Shown here one piece after another: positions 1 through 8,770 of a DNA stretch of 64,000 nucleotides. The notes below the pieces were generated by a model. That model was not told the origin of the DNA, made no database searches, and saw only the letters and a list, made by a program, of their open reading frames with translations. The stretch lies in the NCBI RefSeq assembly GCF_040802235.1, contig NC_133162.1, positions 1,071,501 to 1,135,500 of the forward strand. The letters run 5' to 3'. The DNA is from Manis javanica (Eukaryota > Chordata > Mammalia > Pholidota > Manidae). The position numbers and the translations under genes are program-made. Positions within the stretch are counted from its first letter, which is position 1, and every line of letters begins with the position of its first letter.

Positions 1-1969
1 AGAGGCGTGGTCCGTGCAGACTGTCGTGAGGCAGGGGCAGCGCTGGGTGGGGGCTTGCTTCTCACGGGGCCTGACTTGGGGGCCTGCCGGTTCTCTGGTG
101 CTTGGGAGGCTGAGTTGGCAGAGTGAACCAGAAACTCCAGCAGGCCCCCCTGGGAGGCCAGGGCCAGCTGGGTGGGAAGCTGGGGTGGCTCTGCCGGTGT
201 TGGTTCTAAGCACATACACTGACTTGGTTCCTGGTTTTGGGGGCCAGGGAGCCCAGTGGCTGAGAATCTACTGCTAATGAGGCCTAAGCCGTGGGTCATC
301 GCTGGGCTCGGCCCTTGGGCCTGCCGGGTTGTGTCTCGCTTTCCAGGGCCCTGGGGGCTCCTGCCCTGGCCTGGCAAGTGTCGGTTTGCACCGCTTCAGG
401 CATTGCATGGACCACGGTCCCTTTGACAGAGGAGAGGCAGGTCATCCATGATGCAAGCACCAGAGCCTCAGGGTGGGGGGGAGCATCTCCCAGGCAGGCA
501 CGTCAGGGTGGGGACAGGAGAGTGACCTTGGCGGCCAGGTGTGGTGGAGGTGTGACCTGGGCAGGTACGTGAGGGTGTGGGGAGCGTGCCTTCCAACAAC
601 TCAGAAGTCCTGCCCAGTGCAGCCAGGAGGGAGGCCAGTACTGGGCCACAGGCTCAAGCCCCCTCGTTGCCACGTCAGCAGCCTCCTGGGTGCACAGGCC
701 AGGGCCCCTGCCCCTCCCAGAGTCCCCTGCCTGGGCCCCAGGGAGCCATAGCGCTTGGCAGAGGCAGGCCCTAAATGCCCTCTTTCTGAGGGTTTCCCAG
801 GGAGCCTCCGCGCCCTGCCCAGTATCCACCGGCCTCCTCCGGGAGGCTTTTAAATATCCTCACTAAATTGAAATGTGGGCCACCTACTTACAGTCAGGAC
901 GCTCTGCTCCAGGACCAGCTCCCTGGGCCCAGAATGGTCCCTGGCATTCATGTCACCCCTAAGCTTGCAGCCACTCCTGTCTCTGTGTCAGGAAGGGCCA
1001 GTAGCCCTGGGGGGGCCACAGCAGGAGCGCTAACCTCTGAGCCCCAAATGCATGGTGGGAGGGCAGGCTGACAGCCCTCTGTGTGAGCCACAGGGGAGGG
1101 GACAGAGGCCAGGGCCCCCTGGAGCCCCACGCATGCCTTCGCGACTGTTCGGTAGGGCCTGTCTGTCCTGTGCCCTGCAGGCACTGGAGGCTGGGGAGAG
1201 TGGCCCTTCGCTGGTGCCCCAGGGGTGTGGGAGAGCCAGGAGGCCTGGCTGCCTTCGGAAAGTGCCCAAGAAGACCTGGGACTCCACTCTGGGGAACTGA
1301 GGGGTCTCTGCCACAGCACTGGCAGGGACACTGGGCAGGGGGCTTCACTGGGGCCAGTCCCCCAGGTCTGAGCTCATGGACACAGGCAGCCCCCGCCTCC
1401 AGGAAGCACACCTCCTCAGCGCACCTCCTCAGTCCATGGGGCAGAAGCAGCTGCCCTCGGGCCGGGTGCTGTGGCTGCAGAATAGGGCTGTCAGCTGGGC
1501 ACGGGCTCGGAGGCTCCCCTCCCTGAGCTCTCCAGCCCCGTGGACCATGGCGCCCTTTGGCCGGAACAGCTCCTAGTGCTTGGCTCGGCCAACAAGTGGG
1601 GTGTGCCTTCTGTCCCCCAGACCTGGGCCTGGGATAGGCCTTTCCTAGAGCCCAAAGGACCCTTGGGGAGGGCCTGGGCCAGGGGCCAGGGGCAGATGAA
1701 TGAAGGGATGGTCTTCAAGGTCACAGCGAGGAACCCTTGGACCTGGCGAGAGACACTGCAGGGGCCCACTTGTGGAGCCCGGGGCCTTGGAGCCCCTGAC
1801 CACAGACCTGCCTGTGTCCTCCAGCCTTGCCTCTGGAGGACACCCACTGACAGGCGGGCTGCCCCAGGATCCCCCAGTATCTGACAGCACCCTTGTCAGA
1901 GAGGCTGCTTTCTGGAACCTTCCCAGTGTGGGTGCCAGTCCTGCTGGAAAAACCGGAAGCCTCAGAAGT
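1..1969. other. intergenic GC-rich DNA, no gene seen
   Basis: Unique-looking GC-rich sequence. The open frames here are short, overlap on both strands and have no recognisable domain. I see no convincing splice-bounded exon, RNA gene or repeat. Confidence 0.6.
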
Positions 1970-2230
1970 ACTCCTGAGACAACTTTTTTTAGAAAATGAA
2001 GGATTAACTTCCACCCTGGCCTCTCCTGTTACAGCCGTGTACTGACATTGAGAACAAGCTCATTCTGAAAGACTCATTAAAAACATTATCTGTGTAGATC
2101 CTTACTAACTGACCTTTTCAAGTCATCATTACAAGAGATAAATCTAAAAAAAGATTTCCTTTGTCATTGACTCATCTTGGCCTAAATACTGTGGGAAATT
2201 TCCACGACTGCTTATATCTCACACGCCTAG
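1970..2230. other. AT-rich unique island
   Basis: An abrupt AT-rich stretch inside GC-rich flanks, with no matching repeat family that I recognise and no open frame. It holds an AP-1 type motif and a kappa-B-like motif (listed separately). A conserved non-coding element is a reasonable guess, but conservation cannot be judged from one sequence. Confidence 0.4.
2168..2205. promoter_or_regulatory. candidate AP-1 and NF-kB motif pair
   Basis: TGACTCAT at 2168-2175 is a consensus AP-1 site. GGGAAATTTCC at 2193-2203 fits the NF-kB consensus and contains the 10-bp palindrome GGAAATTTCC at 2194-2203. The two lie about 20 bp apart in an AT-rich island. The motifs are seen directly; any enhancer function is inference. 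Confidence 0.3.
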
Positions 2231-2526
2231 TGTCCACAGCCTCGCACACTGGAATGGAGAACGGCGCAGAGGGCCAGGAGGCCAGGCCGGAGGCATCAGC
2301 GCCCTCCCCATGAGACCAGGGCGCAGTGTGGTGTGGGGCCTCACTGTGCCCGCCAAGGGAAAGGGGGTTTGGGGGACCCTCCGTGGCAGGAGAGGCTGGT
2401 GAGGGCACAGAGGTGTGTGGAGCAGGCCCACTGCACGCAGCGCCAAGACCTGGGGTCCAGTCCTTGCCACCTTTGCCTTAGGGATAAATGCACGCTGAGG
2501 AAACGCTCCTGGGACATTATCTTGTT

Positions 2527-2830
2527 TTAAGAACAGCTTCCTTGAGCCATAGTTCACATATGACACGCTCCGCCAATGCAAAGCGTGCCGTGCCACAGGT
2601 CCGGTGTGCTCACAGAACCACATGCCCATCAGCACCGTCAACCTTAGGGCACCCCGTATGCACACGAGGCACCAGCACCCAGGAGCCACGCTCTGCCCTG
2701 CCCCTCCTGCGGCCTGAGCAGCCCCTGCTGCACTTTGGTCTCTGTGGTTGCCTGTTCGGTGCTTTTTGCTGGCCTGGAGCACCCGCACGACCTGTGGCTA
2801 CACACCTTTTTTGCCTTTGTCCCTGAACGC
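2527..2830 (-). repeat. old degenerate L1 3' fragment, antisense
   Basis: The order of phrases (a stretch like the reverse complement of the L1 3' UTR, then the region describing accessory 3' UTR sequence) resembles an ancient L1M element read on the minus strand. It is heavily diverged. The frames running through it are noise. Confidence 0.45.
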
Positions 2831-3276
2831 AGCTGGGTCTCTCCTGTGCTCACTGAGTCCTTGTATGAGTTTCAAGGAGAGTAAGGTTCATGTTAAGAAT
2901 GTCACAAAAGACCTGTTTCTGTGACAGATTCAGAGGCCCGAGGGGCACTGGATACCTGGTCCACTGGTTCCCAGGCCCTGAAGAGGCAGCAGCTGCCTGC
3001 TGTGGGCAGTGCCCCGCTGGGGTGGGCCTGTGTCAGGCTGGCTTCCTCCTCACCAAGCCTGACTCTGCCCACCCCACCCCGGGCCTCTCCCCTGGTCTCT
3101 GCTCCTTAGGGGGAAGCTGGGCTCGCAGGCCATGTCCACATGACCCACAAACCCAGTGGAGAGTCAGACTGCAAGCCCAGGCCCTCTGGCAGCTCTGAAT
3201 TGTGGGGTCCAAACACAGGCAAAAAGCTGTTTTAACAAAGGCTTTAGAGTCAGACCGGAGGTAATTTAAATGACTT
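2831..3276. other. unique intergenic flank, nothing identified
   Basis: GC-rich sequence up to the first copy of the target-site duplication of the composite retroelement. No gene or clear repeat seen. Confidence 0.5.
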
Positions 3277-3294
3277 AAAAACCAAGGGGCTGCA
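3277..3294. repeat. target-site duplication, left copy
   Basis: Eighteen bases, AAAAACCAAGGGGCTGCA, identical to 5759-5776. The A-rich 5' end is typical of the L1 endonuclease TTTT/A cut read on the other strand. Confidence 0.85.
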
Positions 3295-3933
3295 CAATCA
3301 AGTTTGAGAAAGACAGTTGCACCCCTATGTTTATCGCAGCACTATTTACAATAGCCAAGAATTGGAAGCAACCTACATGTCCATCGGTAGATGAATGGAT
3401 AAAGAAGATGTGGTACAGATACACAATGGAATACTACTCAGCCATAAGAAGTGGAAAAATCCAACCATTTGAAGCAACATGGATGGAGCTGGAGGGTATT
3501 ATGCTCAGTAAAATAAGCCAAGCGGAGAAAGAGAAATACCAAATGATTTCACTCATCTGAGGAGTATAGGAACAAAGGAAAAACTGAAGGAACAAAACAG
3601 CAGCGGAATTACAGAACCCAAAAATGGGCTAACAGGTACCAAAGGGAAAGGAAGTGGGGAGGATGGGTGGGCGGGGAGGGATAAGGGGGGGGAAGAAGAA
3701 GGGGGGTATTAAGATTAGCATGCATGGGGGGGAGGGAGAAAGGGGAGGGTGGGCTGCACAACACAGAGAGGACAAGTAGTGACTCCACAACATTTTGCTA
3801 AGCTGATGGACAGTAACCGTAATGTGGTTGTTAGGGGGGACCTGATATAGGGGAGAGCATAGTAAACATAGTACTCTTCATGTAAGTGTAGATTAAAAAT
3901 TTAAAAAAAAAAAAAAGAAAGAAAGAAAGAAAA
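3295..3933 (+). mobile_element. 5'-truncated L1, end of ORF2 and 3' UTR with A-tail
   Basis: The first 270 bases encode the familiar end of L1 ORF2 (frame at 3327-3560: residues such as MFIAALFTIAKNWKQ, then YRYTMEYYSAIR) and run into a 3' UTR with a long G-rich purine tract at about 3654-3755. The tail at 3903-3916 is a pure A-run followed by GAAA repeats to 3933. Only the last 0.6 kb of a 6-kb element is present, so it is dead. It forms the left module of the composite insertion and is in the same sense as the ERV part. Confidence 0.9.
3654..3755 (+). other. G-rich tract of L1 3' UTR, possible G-quadruplex
   Basis: Many runs of three to eight G occur within about 100 bases (for example at 3665-3692 and 3725-3752). 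A G-rich polypurine tract is a known property of mammalian L1 3' UTRs, and this copy keeps it. Folding is inferred from the runs, not shown. Confidence 0.55.
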
Positions 3934-4094
3934 GGGGATTACTCCTTGACAGGATAAAACTATTGGTAAATCAAAGATCAACGCATGCTTTAAATATCCT
4001 TAATGTTGATCACTTAAAGGGTGTCAGATGATCAGCTATGGAGGTACTCTTTTCTGATAATATTCCTTTCTCTTAATTAAAAAAAAAAAAAAAA
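3934..4094 (+). other. linker between L1 and ERV modules, ends in A-run
   Basis: About 145 bases of AT-rich sequence that I recognise neither as L1 nor as LTR, closed by a 16-base A-run at 4079-4094. It may be genomic sequence transduced 3' of an L1 source copy, or part of the ERV-derived RNA. Which it is decides how the composite was made. Confidence 0.5.
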
Positions 4095-4422
4095 GCAGTT
4101 CCTGTGTGCTGACCTCCAATGAGTTCTGCACAGTGGTATAGAGGGCATGTCAAAGTGTGGGCAAAGGGTCTGTTTGTTTCTATGCAGAAGATCAAGGCCT
4201 AGCTTGGACACCCAGAAAATGAACTAAGATACGATATGAGGAGGAGCTTCCGGCATCAGCACTCTCTGGAGGACTCGTGCCGGGGGATGATCATCAAAAA
4301 GCCTCCACAGGGATCCGGACGATGCTGCGGTTGTGGCTGCATCCAGCCCACCGTCTCCTGGACTTGCCATAAGAAGGAGGAGGGAGATGTCTAGGCTGGC
4401 ATGTGCATACAGTGAGACAACG

Positions 4423-4774
4423 AATTTGACCAGATCTGTACTGTTGGAACTCAACCAGGAGTTGGGAGGGGTGCAAGGTGTAGCACTCCAAAATCTTACG
4501 ACTATAGACTATCTACGGTTAAAAGAACATATGGGATGTGAACAGATCCCAGAAATGGGCTGCTTTAATTTGTCTGATGGTTCAAGTACAGTTGGACAAT
4601 ATCCATCATATCATAGATAAATTTTCACAAATGCCTAGGGTGCCTAAATGGTTTTCTTGGCTTCACTGGAGATGGATGGTAATTATAGATTTGCTTTGTT
4701 TATGTCACCGTATTCCTACTATGTTAATATGTGTGTGCAAATTAGTTAGTAGTTTAAAACCTATACATACTTAA
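4423..4774 (+). pseudogene. degenerate retroviral env transmembrane-subunit remnant
   Basis: The frame at 4333-4620 shows the TM-subunit layout of gammaretrovirus-like Env: a heptad stretch (LNQELGG), then LQN and a DYL motif, then a disulphide-loop region ending in CFNLSD. The family's CX6CC motif is damaged: the first cysteine of the CC pair is glycine (C at 4537-4539 and 4561-4563, G just before). A shift to the +1 frame near 4565-4595 separates this from the membrane anchor, which is in the frame at 4538-4774 (tryptophan-rich, then a hydrophobic run at about 4667-4740). No surface subunit or start with signal peptide is identifiable. The frame break and lost cysteine show that it encodes no working Env. 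Confidence 0.65.
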
Positions 4775-5400
4775 GGTACTATACAAGAAGATATGTCAAA
4801 GAAATAATCAATCCTCCCAAGTTTCCTTCATATGCTACATCTATAGCTTTTCTTCTTCCTTCCTAATTACCACCCTTAAATAGAATTCGTGCCTCATATC
4901 GAATTTACCGAGTATCATAATTCCTCCAGGTGGTAAAGATACCTCGAGACAAGTGCTGGGCATAGAAGCCACAGGGCATAAATCTGCAAAGAAGGAAAAA
5001 GCTAACCTTTGCAAACAATATTGCTTCTCTCTCACTTACCAACTTTACATTTCCCTGTATGGCCCCGGAAGATGACTGGTTAGCCAGAGACGGGTAAGAT
5101 TCCTCAAGGGAGGAACAACCTAAGACAGGCACAGTCGCAGGGGGGCCATTAGGTGAGAATTTGGGGATCAACAGAGGTGAGGCGCAGAACCTCACCCCCC
5201 CTGCTCTGAGAGAAATCTTCTGCATCCGTGGATGTCTTGCTGCCCTTGTCTAGCCTGGATTAATACTTAGTCCATAGGCACAGACCTGATCATCTGATCA
5301 TCTACATTTGCCCTCTTACAGCACTAAACTATGTTTTCTACCTTTATCTTGCATCTACCTACCACTTCAGCATTTTATTAAAAATAAAAATAATAATAAT

Positions 5401-5411
5401 AAAGGGAGAAA
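5401..5411 (+). other. polypurine tract before the 3' LTR
   Basis: AAAGGGAGAAA lies directly before the LTR start TGTGGG at 5412. This is the standard place for the plus-strand primer of a retrovirus and supports the LTR boundary. Confidence 0.65.
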
Positions 5412-5734
5412 TGTGGGATCAACATATAAATCAAGTACAAAAATCAAACGAATATTCATATTTGACCTGATTGTTTATAGGTCATAATGCATGATCAAAA
5501 CCGATAGTTTCAGTGATGACTGCCCTTGTACTGTTCACCATGTAAGAATTCGTTCACTATGTAAGAATTCGTTCACCATGTAAGAACTTGTTCGTTATGC
5601 TTCAGAAGATTGGAGACTGACGAAAATTAGGCTTGAGATGGATTAATGATTGTACATTGAGCGTTGACCCCCCTATACTGAATTTTATTGTTGTTAACAA
5701 CCATTTGATCAATAAATATGAGAGATGCCCTCTC
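5412..5734 (+). repeat. 3' LTR truncated at its polyA site (U3 and R only)
   Basis: Starts with TG after a polypurine tract. U3 holds three tandem 19-bp units (5533-5589). The polyA signal AATAAA is at 5711-5716, and the sequence ends CTCTC at 5734 directly before poly(A). The expected U5 and terminal CA are absent. About 323 bp remain. Confidence 0.7.
5533..5589 (+). repeat. three 19-bp tandem units in LTR U3
   Basis: Units start at 5533, 5552 and 5571 with the pattern GTTCACCATGTAAGAATTC. The second and third differ at one to three bases, and a fourth partly matching unit follows. U3 repeats of this size often act as enhancer units in gammaretrovirus-like LTRs; function here is inference. 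Confidence 0.75.
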
Positions 5735-5758
5735 AAAAAAAAAACAAAAAAAAAAACA
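5735..5758 (+). other. poly(A) tail of the retroposon
   Basis: A-runs interrupted by two single C residues, between the polyA cleavage point of the LTR and the right copy of the target-site duplication. Confidence 0.85.
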
Positions 5759-5776
5759 AAAAACCAAGGGGCTGCA
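5759..5776. repeat. target-site duplication, right copy
   Basis: Identical over 18 bases to 3277-3294, which places the right end of the insertion. Confidence 0.85.
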
Positions 5777-6489
5777 AAGCACAGCCTGAGCCCGGACAGG
5801 CCGTCCTCCCCAGGCTGGGAGAGCAGGCAGGTCCCGAGGGTGCAGGCTGTGTGGGGCCCACGGCCGGCCTCCCCGACAGGCAGCCCTGTGGCCACGCAGC
5901 GCACAGCTAGTGCCCGTGCGGGAGGTGCACCGCCAAGTGTAGATACGTTTTCAGAGACTCAGACCCAAAGTCTTAATACTTGTTAAGGGTTTTGTACATA
6001 TTTGGGGTTTTCTCATTTTGCAGTACTGCAGAGAATTTGGCTTATTTAATTAACAGGTCACCTGGGATTCCAGCTCAAACAGGACAATTGGTAACAGACC
6101 CTGATAGAACTGTGAGCCCATCAGCACACAGTTAGTAAGTAGATAGCTTACCAAATTGATATATGGTTCTGGACACTTCAGAAAACATAAGGGGCGTCAC
6201 ATGTGCATGCTTACTAAGAGTGATAGGGCTTGTAAGTATTTAGGAAGGTTTGTCTTTCAAAAAATAGAACATTTTAAAATGAAATGGAACTTTAACATTT
6301 TATGATTTCCATTTAAACTGTTTAAAGAAGTTTAAATAGTTTTACAAATGGGACTGAATAATTAAAGGCGCCTCTCAAAAGTGTTGACGCATGCTAGGTT
6401 TAGGGCAGAATACCAAGGTGTGTATGAGCTTAAACCTTAAGAGCCAGAGTTTTGCCTTTTTTATTTAAATAAACTTACATTCATGATTT
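5777..6489. other. unique DNA, AT-rich from about 5940
   Basis: The first 150 bases are GC-rich flank. From about 5940 to 6489 the sequence is AT-rich with no open frame and no repeat I can name. It could be a diverged repeat or a conserved non-coding stretch. Confidence 0.45.
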
Positions 6490-6790
6490 TTCTGCTTTTT
6501 AAAATTCTTTTAATTGTGATAAAATGCATAGAACATAAAATTCACCATCTTATTCACTAAACCAACACCCAGTTCAATGCACACCGGGGTTGCTACCACA
6601 TTTTGGTCCCTGTGAACCCTGCTTGTGAACATGGGTGTGCAAGGATCTCTTTGAGACCCTGCTTTCAGTTCTTTGGGGTGCACACCCAGACGCGGAAGTG
6701 CTGTGCTGTGTGACAGCTGTATTATTTTTGAGGGGCTGCCACCCCGTTAGCCGCGGCGGCTGTTCCATCTTACGGGTGCGCCGGGGCCCC
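6490..6790 (-). repeat. old L1 fragment, antisense
   Basis: Phrases such as AATTGTGATAAAATGCATAG and the later sequence around TTTTTGAGGGGCTGCC correspond to the reverse complement of the L1 ORF2 end and 3' region. Divergence is high. Confidence 0.6.
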
Positions 6791-8604
6791 GGGCCCCGCA
6801 CGTCCTCGTCAGAACTTGCCGCTCCTTGTTATTTGTTATTTTGGCAGCAGCCATCCTGTGGGGCAAGCTGTGCATTTGTCTATAAAACCACAGTGTCTTG
6901 CAGGGCTCGGCCCGAGCCACACCCAGTGGCCCCTCAAAGGGCAGACGCTGACCAGGATGCCCTTTAGAAATGGGTCCTGGTTGCCTGGGAGACAGCAAAC
7001 AGGAAGAGGCTCTTTTTAAAAAAAATGCCTGATTTAGCCACTGGGACCAGCTCCTGCCTCTCCCCCGACTCCTGCTGCTGCCGTCCCTGTGCAGGGCAGC
7101 CAGGTCCTGGGTTCAGGTGGTTGTGTGTCAGGAATGTGCCAGGAGCTCAGCAGCAGGGTGGGCTCGGGCTGGCCAGCGCTGCACCCCTGGGTGACCCGCC
7201 CATCAAGGCAGGTGCTCATGAGCCTCTGCCAAAACACACCGGCCCTTAGGAGGGAGCCGGGCAATGGCTGTGAAAGGCCCCAGAGCTCCACGTCGGCAGG
7301 CACTGAGCCTCCAGACTGCCCGCGCGTTAAAGAAAACACGCGTGAGATGCTTACTGCCCTCCATCCAGCAAGTAAGATGCAGGTCAGGTGACGGAAGCTT
7401 TCGCATCTGCAAAGGTCCGTGGGCCAACAGACTTGACTCAGAAAATGAAGCTGAAATTCCCCAGCAAAACTTACCCATCCTACCTTTTATTTATTTTTTT
7501 GATAATTTGCTGATCTCAGCCAAAACACTTGTGAGGACAGACGGACAGATGTTCTGGCTGCTCACTCCTGCCAGCTCCTGGCTTCGAGGGCGTCATGGCC
7601 TGCAGCAAGGTGTCACTCCCAAGGGCAGTTGTGCTCTGGGCTGGCGGCCAGTCCCCTGGGAACTTTCACACCTGTAGTGGACACACTCTAACCAAGGCTG
7701 GAAGAAGAGGGTCCTCAGATGAAAGAAACGCTGGATAGGTCCTGTTGCCCAGTGGGGGGAAGGACACAGCAGGGCTAGCTGGGGACAATATGTGGGAGTT
7801 TAGGGGAGGGATTTGAAGGGAACCAACCAACCTCGGTAGACATGGGCTCAGCTCAGGATGGACAGTAGGATGGACCCAGGGCTGCCAGGAGGGCGTGTCC
7901 CCACTGCAGGGCCTGCCTGGGGGGTCCTGGCTCGTGATGCCACTTCACAAGGGCCAGGCCTGTGGGTGGTGTGCCTGTCCTGGTCCCTGTCCCCACCTGC
8001 TCGTGGTGCTGAGCTCACCTGGTGCGTGGGGTCAGCTTAGGCCCCTGGAGCAGCTGGGGTCTCTGTGCACAGGGCTTTGGCAGGTGGCTCCTCTGGGTTC
8101 ATGCAGCACCTTCAGGAGGCTGTGGCTGAATCTAGGCTCAGCCTCTCACACCAGCCCTTTTATTTGGATGTCACTTGGATGAACAAGCATCAGCCCCGCT
8201 GAGGGTTTCACTGGATACCTGAAGCTCAATGTCCCAGTTCTTTCTGTAGAACATTTCTCAGAATTTCTATGAGGAAGGATTTAAAGCCAGCTGTGCGAGG
8301 CCACAGTGGCCGTGATCCAGGACTGTGAAGAGGGGGGCAGGTGCCCTTGCCAGACCGCCCTGGCTGCTCCCAGGGTTTCTGAACCCCCTCTGGACACGTG
8401 GCCTCCGTGGCGACCATGTGGTCTCCCACGGCTGGAAGCATGGACCTGGGCTGCTTCCAAACCTGGCTGCACGTTTGGTCCCAGGAATTTCTAGGGGTTT
8501 GCTTCCCTCCCCTGGGACCATGTGCACCAACTCGGACCCTGAGGGGTCTGGGAGCCATCAGACCTCCACAGGGAATCCCGGTCCTCCCCAGTCATCACCC
8601 AGCA
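6791..8604. other. intergenic DNA, no gene seen
   Basis: Mostly GC-rich with a short AT-rich patch at about 7480-7510. No domain-bearing frame, RNA gene or clear repeat. Confidence 0.5.
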
Positions 8605-8770
8605 GGTGGCTGTGTGTGTGCGTGTGACTGTGCATGTATGTGTGCATGACTGTGTATGACCGTGTACATGTGACTGTGTGACTGTGTGTGCATGTGACTG
8701 CACATGTATGACTGTGTGTGACTGTGTGCATGTGACTGTGTGTGTGCATGTGAGTGTGTGCACACTGTCA
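8605..8770. repeat. TG-rich degenerate minisatellite
   Basis: About 165 bases built from GTGTGACTGTG, GTGCATGTGA and GTATGACTG variants. The frames reading through it give Ser/His/Thr repeats and are not genes. Confidence 0.85.

Larger units (their letters stand above)
4095..5734 (+). mobile_element. ERV-derived retroposon: env-TM remnant plus 3' LTR ending at polyA site
   Basis: The segment runs from just after an A-run to poly(A) at 5735. It contains a broken env transmembrane-subunit region (about 4423-4774), a polypurine tract (5401-5411), and an LTR beginning TGTGGG at 5412. The LTR carries AATAAA at 5711-5716 and stops 18 bases later, where poly(A) starts. No gag, pol, primer-binding site or U5 is seen. 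An LTR cut at its polyA site with a genomic poly(A) tail means the copy was made from a polyadenylated RNA by the L1 machinery, not integrated as a provirus. I recall env/LTR retroposons of this kind from pangolin genomes, but could not check. Confidence 0.75.
3277..5776 (+). mobile_element. composite L1 plus ERV retroposon with 18-bp target-site duplication
   Basis: The same 18 bases, AAAAACCAAGGGGCTGCA, occur at 3277-3294 and 5759-5776. Between them lie, in one orientation: a 5'-truncated L1 3' end (3295-3933), a linker ending in an A-run (3934-4094), and a retroviral env-TM remnant with a 3' LTR ending at its polyA site (4095-5734), then poly(A). A perfect duplication beginning with A residues and a 3' poly(A) are marks of L1 target-primed reverse transcription. 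Two readings fit. In one, a single chimeric RNA was inserted, by read-through into a downstream element or by template switching. In the other, the ERV retroposon inserted into the A-tail of an older L1, so its own duplication is hidden in the A-run. Confidence 0.85.

Noticed and set aside
3327..3560. 77-codon frame with good protein similarity
   Set aside because: This is the end of L1 ORF2 in a truncated element, so it is annotated as part of the mobile element and not as a gene.
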